Assembly: GCA_902773035.1 (NCBI GenBank)
Contig: CACYDB010000124.1
Location: forward strand, 1-14,451
From: an uncultured Ruminococcus sp.
Lineage (GTDB): Bacteria; Bacillota; Clostridia; Oscillospirales; Acutalibacteraceae
DNA: 14,451 bases
Direction of reading: 5' to 3'
The position numbers and the translations under genes are program-made. Shown here piece by piece: positions 7,120 through 13,776 of the stretch; the first letter of the stretch is position 1; every line of letters begins with the position of its first letter. A model generated the notes under the pieces. The model was not told the DNA's origin. It made no database searches and saw nothing but the letters and a program-made list of their open reading frames with translations.

Positions 7120-7174
7120 GTATATTTTCAAATTAGAATATTTGTTATGATTTTTTATGTTAGAATTAGGCTGC

Positions 7175-7180
7175 TATAGT
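7175..7180 (+). promoter_or_regulatory. Probable extended -10 promoter of the fhs operon
   Basis: TATAGT (7175-7180) preceded by TGC forms an extended -10. The -35 position holds only T-rich sequence (TTTTAT-like around 7153-7158). A copy of TTAGAAT occurs at 7133-7139 and again at 7160-7166, 27 bases apart. No riboswitch fold such as the THF aptamer is evident in this leader. Confidence 0.5.
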
Positions 7181-7217
7181 AGGATATTTATATATAGTTA
7201 GTTTTATGGAGGTTTAT

Positions 7218-8882
7218 ATGTTAACAGATATTGAAATAGCTCAGCAGGCTAAGCTTTTACCGATCAAAGAGATTGCTGACAAACTGGACATCAGGGAAGA
7301 GGAGCTCGAGCCCTACGGAAGATATAAGGCAAAGCTCTCCGACGAGCTTATGGACAGGCTTCAGGATAAGCCCGACGGCAAGCTCATTCTCGTTACGGCG
7401 ATTAACCCGACTCCCGCGGGTGAGGGTAAGACTACAACCACAGCGGGCTTAGGTCAGGCTATGGCTAAAATCGGCAAGAACGCTATTATTGCTCTGCGTG
7501 AGCCGTCACTCGGACCTGTATTCGGTATTAAAGGCGGCGCCGCGGGCGGCGGATACGCTCAGGTTCTGCCGATGGAGGACATTAACCTTCATTTCACAGG
7601 CGATATGCACGCTATTACGGCGGCTAATAACCTTTGCTGCGCTATGCTTGATAATCATATTCAGCAGGGTAACTCACTCGGAATCGACCCAAGAAGAATT
7701 TTAATCAAAAGATGTCTTGATATGAACGACCGCGCGCTGAGAAACGTTATCGTAGGTCTCGGCGGTAAGGTAAACGGCGTTCCCAGAGAGGATCACTTCT
7801 GCATTACCGTCGCGAGCGAGGTTATGGCTATTCTTTGTCTCGCCGATGATATTGACGACCTCAAAAAGCGTCTCGGTAATATCCTTGTCGCGTATAATTA
7901 CAACGGCGAGCCTGTTTACGCGCGTGACTTCAAGGCTGACGGCGCTATGACCGTTCTCCTCAAGGACGCTATCAAGCCCAACCTCGTACAGACTCTCGAG
8001 GGTACTCCCGCTGTTATGCACGGCGGTCCCTTCGCTAATATCGCTCACGGCTGTAACTCTGTAAGAGCTACAAAGCTTGCTTTAAAGCTCGCCGACTACT
8101 GCATCACGGAAGCAGGCTTCGGCTCAGACCTCGGAGCTGAGAAGTTCCTCGACATCAAGTGTCGTTACGCGGGACTTAAGCCCAACGCTATTGTAATCGT
8201 AGCTACTTCACGTGCTCTTAAATATAACGCGGGCATCAACAAGGCTGAGTGCGGCGAGCCTAACCCTGAGGCGCTTAAAAAGGGTATTGTAAACCTCGGC
8301 GTACATATTGAAAATATGCGTAAGTACAACGTTCCCGTTGTTGTAGCTATCAACCGCTTTATCACTGACGCTCCCGAGGAGCTCGAGTATATTGAGGAAT
8401 ACTGCAAGGAGAAGGGCGCTGACTTTGCGCTTTCTGATGTATTCGCTAACGGCGGAGAGGGCGGAAAGGCTCTCGCCGAGAAGGTTGTAGAGGCTGTTGA
8501 GAAGCCGTCTGACTTCGCTCCGATTTACTCCAATGACCTTACGATCAAGGAGAAAATCGAGACGATCGCGACTAAAATCTACGGAGCTAAGGACGTAACC
8601 TACACAACTGTTGCGGAAAAGGCGATTAAAGAGGTTCAGGCTCTCGGCGGAGACAAGCTCCCCGTTTGTATCGCTAAGACTCAGTACTCGCTTTCGGATA
8701 ATCCTACACTCCTGGGCGCTCCGAAGGACTTCACAATTACTGTCAGAAATGTATCTCTTTCAAACGGCGCGGGCTTCGTTGTAGTTTATACGGGCGATAT
8801 TATGACAATGCCCGGACTTCCCAAGGTTCCCGCCGCGGAGAAGGTAGATATTGAGAATAATAAGATAGTTGGTTTATTTTAA
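7218..8882 (+). CDS. fhs: Formate--tetrahydrofolate ligase
   Basis: Fhs makes 10-formyl-THF from formate, THF and ATP, feeding purine synthesis, fMet-tRNA formation and, in acetogens, the methyl branch of the Wood-Ljungdahl pathway. The start chosen is the ATG at 7218, giving 554 residues. An earlier in-frame ATG at 7206 overlaps the GGAGG ribosome binding site (7208-7212) and so cannot be the start. Motifs are the P-loop TPAGEGKTTTT (65-75), REPSLGPVFGIKGGAAGGG (94-112) and INLHFTGDMHA (122-132). The length is normal for this single-domain bacterial enzyme. No Wood-Ljungdahl genes are visible, so acetogenesis cannot be concluded. Its TAA overlaps the tsaE ATG by one base, making it the first gene of a four-gene unit. 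Confidence 0.97.
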   Translation: MLTDIEIAQQAKLLPIKEIADKLDIREEELEPYGRYKAKLSDELMDRLQDKPDGKLILVTAINPTPAGEGKTTTTAGLGQAMAKIGKNAIIALREPSLGPVFGIKGGAAGGGYAQVLPMEDINLHFTGDMHAITAANNLCCAMLDNHIQQGNSLGIDPRRILIKRCLDMNDRALRNVIVGLGGKVNGVPREDHFCITVASEVMAILCLADDIDDLKKRLGNILVAYNYNGEPVYARDFKADGAMTVLLKDAIKPNLVQTLEGTPAVMHGGPFANIAHGCNSVRATKLALKLADYCITEAGFGSDLGAEKFLDIKCRYAGLKPNAIVIVATSRALKYNAGINKAECGEPNPEALKKGIVNLGVHIENMRKYNVPVVVAINRFITDAPEELEYIEEYCKEKGADFALSDVFANGGEGGKALAEKVVEAVEKPSDFAPIYSNDLTIKEKIETIATKIYGAKDVTYTTVAEKAIKEVQALGGDKLPVCIAKTQYSLSDNPTLLGAPKDFTITVRNVSLSNGAGFVVVYTGDIMTMPGLPKVPAAEKVDIENNKIVGLF

Positions 8883-9298
8883 TGGAAGATTTCATATCAC
8901 ATTCAGTTGAAGAAACTGAAGAATTTGCTGAAGAATTCAGTAAAAGCCTCAACGGAACGGAAATAATCGCGATGTACGGCGATCTGGGAGCGGGCAAAAC
9001 CTCCTTTACCCGCGGTCTCGCGAAGGGCTTAGACGTTGAGGATAATGTAACAAGCCCTACTTTCGCTATTGTTAACGAGTATACGGGCAGCGTTCCGCTT
9101 TATCATTTTGATATGTACAGAATCGAAAGCTGGAACGACCTTTACTCAATCGGATTTTTCGATTACATAGGCAACGGCGTAATCGTTATTGAGTGGAGCG
9201 AGAATATCGAAGGCGCTCTTGACGACGACGTTATCAAGGTGTTTATTGAGAAAACCGATAATGAGAACGAAAGAATAATCAGAATCGAAGGTGTTTAA
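8882..9298 (+). CDS. tsaE: tRNA t6A37 biosynthesis ATPase TsaE
   Basis: TsaE is the ATPase that, with TsaB and TsaD, completes N6-threonylcarbamoyladenosine at tRNA position 37 of ANN-decoding tRNAs. The 138 residues carry a Walker A GDLGAGKT (33-40), the family-specific TSPTF (57-61), YHFDMYRI with Asp77 (74-81) and VIEWSEN (102-108). The family is small and the length normal. The ATG shares a base with the fhs stop and has no good ribosome binding site of its own, suggesting translational coupling. tsaB begins directly after the stop, the usual partner order in Firmicutes. Confidence 0.95.
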   Translation: MEDFISHSVEETEEFAEEFSKSLNGTEIIAMYGDLGAGKTSFTRGLAKGLDVEDNVTSPTFAIVNEYTGSVPLYHFDMYRIESWNDLYSIGFFDYIGNGVIVIEWSENIEGALDDDVIKVFIEKTDNENERIIRIEGV

Positions 9299-9994
9299 TT
9301 GAAAATACTGGCTGTTGATTCCTCCGCGAAGGCGTGCTCGGCGTGTCTTCTTGAGGATAACAAGATAAAAGGCGAGTTTTTTATCAATACCGCGCTGACT
9401 CACAGTCAGACGCTTGTGCCTATGATTGACGCTGTTTTGAAGAATACATCAACCGATATTAAAGAGGTTGACGCTCTCGCCGTATCAGCGGGGCCGGGCT
9501 CCTTTACAGGAGTAAGAATCGGCGTCGCGGCAGTTAAGGGTATAGCTATGCCTCTTGATAAGCCTTGTGTATCAGTTTCTACGCTTGAGGCCATGGCTTA
9601 TAATATGACAGGCGAGAACTGCGTTGTGTGCGCCGTTATGGACGCGAGATGCAAGCAGGTGTATAACGCGATGTTTTCCGTTGAAAACGGCGTGGTGAGC
9701 CGCCTGTGTGATGACAGAGCTCTCTCGATTGACGATTTGGGAGAGGACTTGAAGTCGTATTCAGGCAGAGTAATTCTCGTCGGCGACGGTGCAGAGCTGT
9801 GTTATAATTCATTTAAAGAATTATTATCTTATGTTGAGCTTGCACCCGAGCAGTTGAGATATCAGCGCGCGAGCGGTGTCGCTTTTGCGTCAGTCAATAA
9901 AGAAAAAATCACTCCAGCTCAGCTTTTGCCGACGTATTTGCGTTTGCCTCAGGCTGAGAGAGAGTTGAAAAAGAGATTGGAGAATAAGAAATGA
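9299..9994 (+). CDS. tsaB: tRNA t6A37 threonylcarbamoyltransferase complex subunit TsaB
   Basis: TsaB is the inactive ASKHA-fold paralog of TsaD that scaffolds the t6A complex. The 231 residues open with KILAVDSSAKACSACL, followed by LTHSQTLVPMID (33-44), AVSAGPGSFTGVRIG (61-75) and MDARCKQVYNAMF (114-126), all typical. The start is TTG, placed directly after the tsaE TAA with no gap. The family N-terminus (M-x-ILAIDTS) aligns exactly there, and an AAGGTG ribosome binding site is seven bases upstream. The rimI and tsaD genes that commonly follow are not here; rpiB overlaps the 3' end by four bases instead. Confidence 0.95.
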   Translation: MKILAVDSSAKACSACLLEDNKIKGEFFINTALTHSQTLVPMIDAVLKNTSTDIKEVDALAVSAGPGSFTGVRIGVAAVKGIAMPLDKPCVSVSTLEAMAYNMTGENCVVCAVMDARCKQVYNAMFSVENGVVSRLCDDRALSIDDLGEDLKSYSGRVILVGDGAELCYNSFKELLSYVELAPEQLRYQRASGVAFASVNKEKITPAQLLPTYLRLPQAERELKKRLENKK

Positions 9995-10449
9995 TTGCTC
10001 TTGGATGTGACCACGGCGGAATTAACCTCAAAAAAGCTATTATGAAGTACCTTGACGAGCGTAATGTTGAGTATAAGGACTTCGGCAGCTATAATGACGA
10101 CAGCGTTGATTATCCGATTTACGCTTATAAGGTCGCGAATGCCGTAGCCTCCGGTGAATTTGAGCTCGGAATCCTCTGCTGCGGCACGGGAATCGGTATT
10201 TCGATTGCCGCGAATAAGGTAAAGGGAATCAGAGCCGCTGTTGTAAGCAACGAATTCGGAGCTGAAATGACCAGACGTCATAACAACGCCAATATTCTTT
10301 GTATGGGCGGCAGGGTTACAAGCGAGGAGGATGCTGTGAAATTTGCTGACATTTTCCTCAATACTCCGTTTTCTTCCGACGAAGAACGTCATACAAGGCG
10401 TGTACAGATGCTTTCCGATATTGAAAACGGAAAATTCAGCGTGGAGTAA
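9991..10449 (+). CDS. rpiB: Ribose-5-phosphate isomerase B
   Basis: RpiB interconverts ribulose-5-phosphate and ribose-5-phosphate in the non-oxidative pentose phosphate pathway, supplying PRPP and nucleotides. The 152 residues contain CDHGG (6-10), YPIYA (41-45), CCGTGIGISIAANK (63-76) with Cys64 at the catalytic-base position, and RRHNNANIL (95-103) with His97. CCGTG in place of the common ICGTG leaves the catalytic Cys intact. RpiB-fold relatives include the galactose-6-phosphate isomerase LacA/LacB subunits, but the complete Cys/His set and absence of a lac operon favour RpiB. The ATG overlaps the tsaB stop and has a GGAG site. It is the last gene of the fhs operon; I saw no convincing terminator after it. 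Confidence 0.94.
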   Translation: MIALGCDHGGINLKKAIMKYLDERNVEYKDFGSYNDDSVDYPIYAYKVANAVASGEFELGILCCGTGIGISIAANKVKGIRAAVVSNEFGAEMTRRHNNANILCMGGRVTSEEDAVKFADIFLNTPFSSDEERHTRRVQMLSDIENGKFSVE

Positions 10450-10480
10450 GAAAGCTTTAGGCTTATAATTCTTTTAAAGA

Positions 10481-10519
10481 TATTACAAATCTCGCCCTCG
10501 AAATTACTTATTTGTAATA
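10481..10519. repeat. 10-bp inverted repeat upstream of the XRE regulator
   Basis: TATTACAAAT (10481-10490) and ATTTGTAATA (10510-10519) are perfect inverse copies 19 bases apart, in the 207-base AT-rich gap between rpiB and the small regulator. It lies about 50 bases upstream of the promoter -35. No T tract follows, so it is a poor terminator. It may be a protein-binding site; arms made only of A/T with one C/G pair can also arise by chance. Confidence 0.45.
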
Positions 10520-10567
10520 AATAATAACAAAAAATTTCATATTTTTAAATTTCTTTACAAAAAACCC

Positions 10568-10596
10568 TTGTTTTTTTTCTAATTTCGTATTATAAT
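10568..10596 (+). promoter_or_regulatory. Sigma-A-type promoter of the XRE regulator
   Basis: A -35 TTGTTT (10568-10573), a 17-bp spacer and -10 TATAAT (10591-10596) are present. The predicted start near 10603 leaves a leader of about 54 bases. A run of A then T around 10558-10578 overlaps the -35 and is likely curved DNA. Confidence 0.75.
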
Positions 10597-10656
10597 AGAC
10601 TCACATTGTTTTTAAAGAATTATTTAAATGAATTATAAATAGTTGGGAGTTAGAAA

Positions 10657-10902
10657 ATGAGATTAAGAAAACAAGAATTAGGCGATAGGAATCTTGTGGG
10701 ACATCGCGTTGAGACCGTTAGGAAGAAGAAAGGAATGAAGCAAAAGGAATTGCTCGCTCAGCTTCAGGTTAACGGTGTTGATATGAACGCTTCGGGATTG
10801 TCCAAGCTGGAGGGACAAATAAGATTTGTAACAGACGTAGAGCTTGTTGCTCTCGCGGATATCCTTGAGGTATCGGTTGATTACCTTTTAGGCAGAGAAT
10901 AA
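10657..10902 (+). CDS. Small XRE/Cro-type helix-turn-helix regulator
   Basis: This 81-residue protein is nearly all DNA-binding domain. GHRVETVRKKKGMKQKELLAQL (15-36) forms the first helices, ASGLSKLEGQIR (45-56) contains the recognition helix, and VELVALADILEVSVDYLLGRE (61-81) is the typical C-terminal end of Cro/CI-family domains. No ligand or oligomerisation domain follows. It has its own promoter, a GGGAG ribosome binding site and a terminator, so it is a single-gene unit. Similar stand-alone XRE genes are frequent in Clostridia and their targets are mostly unknown. The upstream inverted repeat could be its own operator, which is inference. No phage or integrase gene is near. Confidence 0.85.
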   Translation: MRLRKQELGDRNLVGHRVETVRKKKGMKQKELLAQLQVNGVDMNASGLSKLEGQIRFVTDVELVALADILEVSVDYLLGRE

Positions 10903-10927
10903 TTCAAAAACAATTCAATAAACAATT

Positions 10928-10953
10928 AAGGCGTGCGTCAATCGCACGCCTTT
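10928..10953. terminator. Bidirectional terminator shared by the XRE gene and the MocR-type gene
   Basis: The stem AAGGCGTGCG/CGCACGCCTT (10928-10937 with 10943-10952) has a TCAAT loop. On the plus strand it is followed by TTTACTATTTCTTTT, and on the minus strand by TTAATTGTTTATTG. The stop codon of the convergent gene (10938-10940) falls in the loop, so one arm encodes the final Lys-Ala-Cys-Asp of that protein. Confidence 0.88.
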
Positions 10954-12272
10954 ACTATTTCTTTTATTCCGTCCTCAATGAGCTCGGTGTCTATCATAGA
11001 GAAATTCAGCCTCAAAAACTCGTCGGTAGAGGTGCTCATAATCTTAACGCCTTTTTCAATGAGTTTTTCCTGGATGTTCTTTGTTTTGACGGGAATCTCA
11101 AAATACATTGATGTTTCGTTGAGAATATAGGAGCTGAAATATCTTTTTAAAACCTGCTGGGTGTATTCGCTCTTTGCTTTATAGTATCTTCTGGCTTTTC
11201 TTAAATGCTTTTCAAGCTTTAAGTCGTTAATATACCGCGCCAGCGCGAGCTGTTCGACCTTTGAGGTAGTCTGGTTGTAGTTTTCTCTGATTTTTTCATA
11301 TCTTTCGGCAAGCTTGTCGGGAAGTATCATATAGCTTATCCTGACCGACGGCATAAGGATTTTAGAGAATGAGCCGATGTATACCGTGCCCGACGGGGCG
11401 TAGCTCTGTATACATACCGAGGGATGAGTTTTGTATTTGAGTTCACAGTTGTAATCATCTTCGATTATCAGACAGTCATTCTGCTCGCAGGCTTTGATAA
11501 TCTCCAGCTTCCTTGTAACAGGCGTTTCAAGACCGTTGAGGCTGTTGTGATTGGTATTGATCAGCAGGATGTCGGGATTGATTTTGTTCAGCGACGACAC
11601 GCTCGTGCCCTTGTTATCGCTGTGAGTGTAGCTGATTTGATAATTGAAATCCCTGAATACCTGCTCGGCCTGTGGGAAAAAGTTCTTCTCGATCGCTACT
11701 GTTTTGTTTAACCCCACAAGTCCGCAGAGAATGGCGATCAATGTCTGAGAGCCTGCTCCTATAACGATATTGCGGAAATTTGCCTTAACTCCGCGCGTAG
11801 AGAAGGAGTATTTCGCGATGGCCTTTCTGAGCTCCTCCTCGCCCTGATTTTCGCTGTAGGTGTTAAGCAGATATTCTTTATTTAAAATATCCTTGACGTA
11901 TTTACGCCATTCCTTTATATTACTGCAATTCTTGTCAATGCCCTTGCCTGAGAAATCATATTTGATAAAGGTAGATTTGTTTTCTTCCTCAGCGTTCTCG
12001 GTGTGGAGCTCGTCGCCTATATACAGACCTTTTTCAACGTAGTAGCCCTTCTGGGCGTAATTAATGATATATCCCTCGGCGCACAGAAGATTGTACGCTG
12101 TTTCAACGGTAGTCTTTGAAACCTCCAGGTCGGAGCACAGCTTTCTGACTGAGGGTATCTTTTCATTTTCTTTAAGACTGCCGTTTTCGATGGCTTTTTT
12201 TATTGTATTGTAGATCTGCTGATACAAAGGAACGCTCAGCTTTTTGTCAATAATAATAAAATCAGAAATCAT
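10938..12272 (-). CDS. MocR-type transcriptional regulator (GntR HTH fused to class-I aminotransferase domain)
   Basis: MocR/PdxR-type regulators join a GntR winged helix to a PLP-binding aminotransferase fold used for sensing. The 444 residues fit. The N-terminal HTH spans about 12-80: PLYQQIYNTIKKAI, then EKIPSVRKLCSDLEVSKTTVETAYNLL. The C-terminal domain follows a linker of about 25 residues and has GAGSQTLI (172-179), EDDYNCELKY (271-280), GSFSKILMPSVRISY with PLP-lysine Lys304 and Arg311, and FLRLNFS with the substrate-carboxylate Arg421. All PLP-binding residues are kept, so it should bind PLP. The ATG has a GGAG site eight bases upstream. It is transcribed divergently from murD across 114 bases. 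Known members control PLP synthesis (PdxR), GABA use (GabR) or D-Ala-D-Ala ligase (DdlR); no pdx or gab genes are here. Effector and targets are unknown. Confidence 0.92.
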   Translation of the reverse strand: MISDFIIIDKKLSVPLYQQIYNTIKKAIENGSLKENEKIPSVRKLCSDLEVSKTTVETAYNLLCAEGYIINYAQKGYYVEKGLYIGDELHTENAEEENKSTFIKYDFSGKGIDKNCSNIKEWRKYVKDILNKEYLLNTYSENQGEEELRKAIAKYSFSTRGVKANFRNIVIGAGSQTLIAILCGLVGLNKTVAIEKNFFPQAEQVFRDFNYQISYTHSDNKGTSVSSLNKINPDILLINTNHNSLNGLETPVTRKLEIIKACEQNDCLIIEDDYNCELKYKTHPSVCIQSYAPSGTVYIGSFSKILMPSVRISYMILPDKLAERYEKIRENYNQTTSKVEQLALARYINDLKLEKHLRKARRYYKAKSEYTQQVLKRYFSSYILNETSMYFEIPVKTKNIQEKLIEKGVKIMSTSTDEFLRLNFSMIDTELIEDGIKEIVKACD

Positions 12273-12300
12273 ATAATCGTCTCCGAAATAGTTTCTGATT
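12260..12300. repeat. 9-bp inverted repeat across the MocR start region
   Basis: AATCAGAAA (12260-12268) and TTTCTGATT (12292-12300) are perfect inverse copies separated by 23 bases. They flank the ribosome binding site and start codon of the MocR-type gene and reach its predicted transcription start, just beside its -10 box. Autoregulatory operator or a 5' mRNA hairpin hiding the ribosome binding site are both possible. Confidence 0.5.
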
Positions 12301-12301
12301 A

Positions 12302-12310
12302 ATTATAGCA
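12302..12310 (-). promoter_or_regulatory. Extended -10 promoter of the MocR-type gene
   Basis: Read on the minus strand, TGCTATAAT (12310-12302) is a perfect extended -10. The -35 region at 17 bp (ATTAAA) is weak. Transcription would start near 12295, about 23 bases before the ATG and within the right arm of the inverted repeat. Confidence 0.7.
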
Positions 12311-12317
12311 TAAAAGG

Positions 12318-12346
12318 TTGATATTTTAATGATTTTTAAGTATAAT
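12318..12346 (+). promoter_or_regulatory. Sigma-A-type promoter of murD
   Basis: A -35 TTGATA (12318-12323), a 17-bp spacer and -10 TATAAT (12341-12346) are present. The start would be near 12353, giving a leader of about 34 bases that contains an AGGAG site six bases before the ATG. The -10 of the divergent MocR promoter is only about 11 bases from this -35, so the two polymerase sites overlap in footprint. Confidence 0.87.
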
Positions 12347-12386
12347 AAAGAATTGGAAATTATTTTTTATTATACAGGAGAAAGCT

Positions 12387-13775
12387 ATGAATAAGGTTGA
12401 CAGTTTTTTTGAAAGTATAAAAGGAAAGAAGGTTTGCTTTGTCGGAATCGGCACGAGCAATCTTCCGCTTATAGAAATGTTCTCTGAAAAGGGAGCCGTG
12501 GTTTCAGCCTGCGACAGACAGAGCTATGAAGCCCTCGGAGATAACGCCGTTCGCGCTGAAAAGGCGGGGGCTAAGCTTATTCTGGGCGACGATTATCTTG
12601 ATAATATCGACACGGAGATCCTGTTTCGAAGCCCCGGTACGCCCTTTTACCGCCCTGAGCTTGAGGCATTAAAGAAAAAGGGAGTTGTCGTAACTTCCGA
12701 GATGGAGGTTTTCTTTGACCTCTGTCCGTGCAAAATCATTGCCGTCACGGGTTCTGACGGTAAGACTACCACTACCACTATTATCTCGGAGCTGCTTAAA
12801 GCCGCCGGCAAGACCGTTCACCTCGGCGGCAATATAGGCACGCCGTTACTTCCGAGGATCGAGGAAATCAAGCCCGATGATTACGCTGTGGTAGAGCTTT
12901 CAAGCTTCCAGCTTATTTCAATGAGAAAGAGTCCCGATATCGCGGTTGTTACGAACCTCGCTCCCAATCATCTTGATATACATAAGGATATGCAGGAGTA
13001 TGTTGACTCAAAGAAGAATATCATTCTCCACCAGAACGCTTTTTCAAAGGCTGTGCTCAATCTCGACAATGATATTTCCGACAGCTTCTCGGGAGATGTC
13101 AGAGGTAAGCTTGTTAAATTCTCTCGCAGACAAACGCTTGAAAACGGCGCTTATCTCGACGGCGATATGATTGTTTATAACGATTACGGCGTTAAAACGA
13201 CCGTTATGAATTACAAGGATATTAAAATCGCCGGTATGCACAATGTTGAGAACTACCTCGCGGCTATCTCGGCTGTTTGGGGAATAGTTGACGTTGATAC
13301 CATCGTTAACGTCGCGAAAACCTTTGGCGGCGTTGAGCACAGAGCTGAGTTTGTTCGTGAGCTCGACGGTGTTGAGTATTACAACGACTCGATCGCGTCC
13401 AGTCCGACTCGTACCGCTATGGGAACCTTATCGCTCTATGATGAGAAGATCATCATTATCGCCGGCGGATATGACAAGCATATTCCTTATGAGCCGCTCG
13501 GACCTGTTATCTGCGACAAGGTAAAGGTGCTTGTGCTCCTCGGAGATACGGCTACGTTGATTGAAAAGGCTGTTAAGGAAAGCGATAACTACTCCGAGAA
13601 TAATCCTGTTATTGTTAATGTTAGTAATATGGAAGAAGCCGTAAATGCCGCCAGATCTTACGCTGTTGCGGGAGATAAGATTTCTCTTTCACCTGCGAGC
13701 GCGAGCTTCGGACTTTACAAAAACTTTGTTGAACGCGGAAACCATTTTAAAGAAATCGTAAATAACCTTGAATAA
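12387..13775 (+). CDS. murD: UDP-N-acetylmuramoyl-L-alanine--D-glutamate ligase
   Basis: MurD adds D-glutamate to UDP-MurNAc-L-Ala with ATP, the second peptide step of cytoplasmic peptidoglycan precursor synthesis. The 462 residues show the three Mur-ligase domains. The N-terminal Rossmann-like UDP-binding domain has VCFVGIGTSNLP (16-27) and SPGTP (82-86). The central ATPase has the P-loop GSDGKTTTT (122-130), GGNIGTPLL (147-155), ELSSFQL (170-176) and NHLDIH (194-199). The C-terminal domain carries NDSIASSPTRT and SLSPASASFGLYKNF. It stands outside any division/cell-wall cluster: no mraY, murG or ftsW beside it. It has its own promoter, and the next gene begins one base after the stop. Confidence 0.97.
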   Translation: MNKVDSFFESIKGKKVCFVGIGTSNLPLIEMFSEKGAVVSACDRQSYEALGDNAVRAEKAGAKLILGDDYLDNIDTEILFRSPGTPFYRPELEALKKKGVVVTSEMEVFFDLCPCKIIAVTGSDGKTTTTTIISELLKAAGKTVHLGGNIGTPLLPRIEEIKPDDYAVVELSSFQLISMRKSPDIAVVTNLAPNHLDIHKDMQEYVDSKKNIILHQNAFSKAVLNLDNDISDSFSGDVRGKLVKFSRRQTLENGAYLDGDMIVYNDYGVKTTVMNYKDIKIAGMHNVENYLAAISAVWGIVDVDTIVNVAKTFGGVEHRAEFVRELDGVEYYNDSIASSPTRTAMGTLSLYDEKIIIIAGGYDKHIPYEPLGPVICDKVKVLVLLGDTATLIEKAVKESDNYSENNPVIVNVSNMEEAVNAARSYAVAGDKISLSPASASFGLYKNFVERGNHFKEIVNNLE

Positions 13776-13776
13776 T

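Noticed and set aside
7121..7205. Possible tetrahydrofolate riboswitch ahead of fhs
   Set aside because: The stretch is AT-rich with no aptamer-like paired and conserved G-rich core, and the predicted leader of about 30 bases is too short.
7206..7217. Earlier ATG for fhs at 7206
   Set aside because: It overlaps the GGAGG ribosome binding site that serves the ATG at 7218; the family N-terminus also fits 7218.
10450..10480. Possible terminator after rpiB (AAGC...GCTT followed by ATAATTCTTTT)
   Set aside because: The stem is only four base pairs and other pairings are equally weak, so it is not convincing as an intrinsic terminator.
10558..10578. A6C/GT6 stem just upstream of the XRE promoter
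   Set aside because: It is a low-stability A/T stem overlapping the -35 box; more likely a curved A/T-tract promoter feature than a terminator or RNA element.
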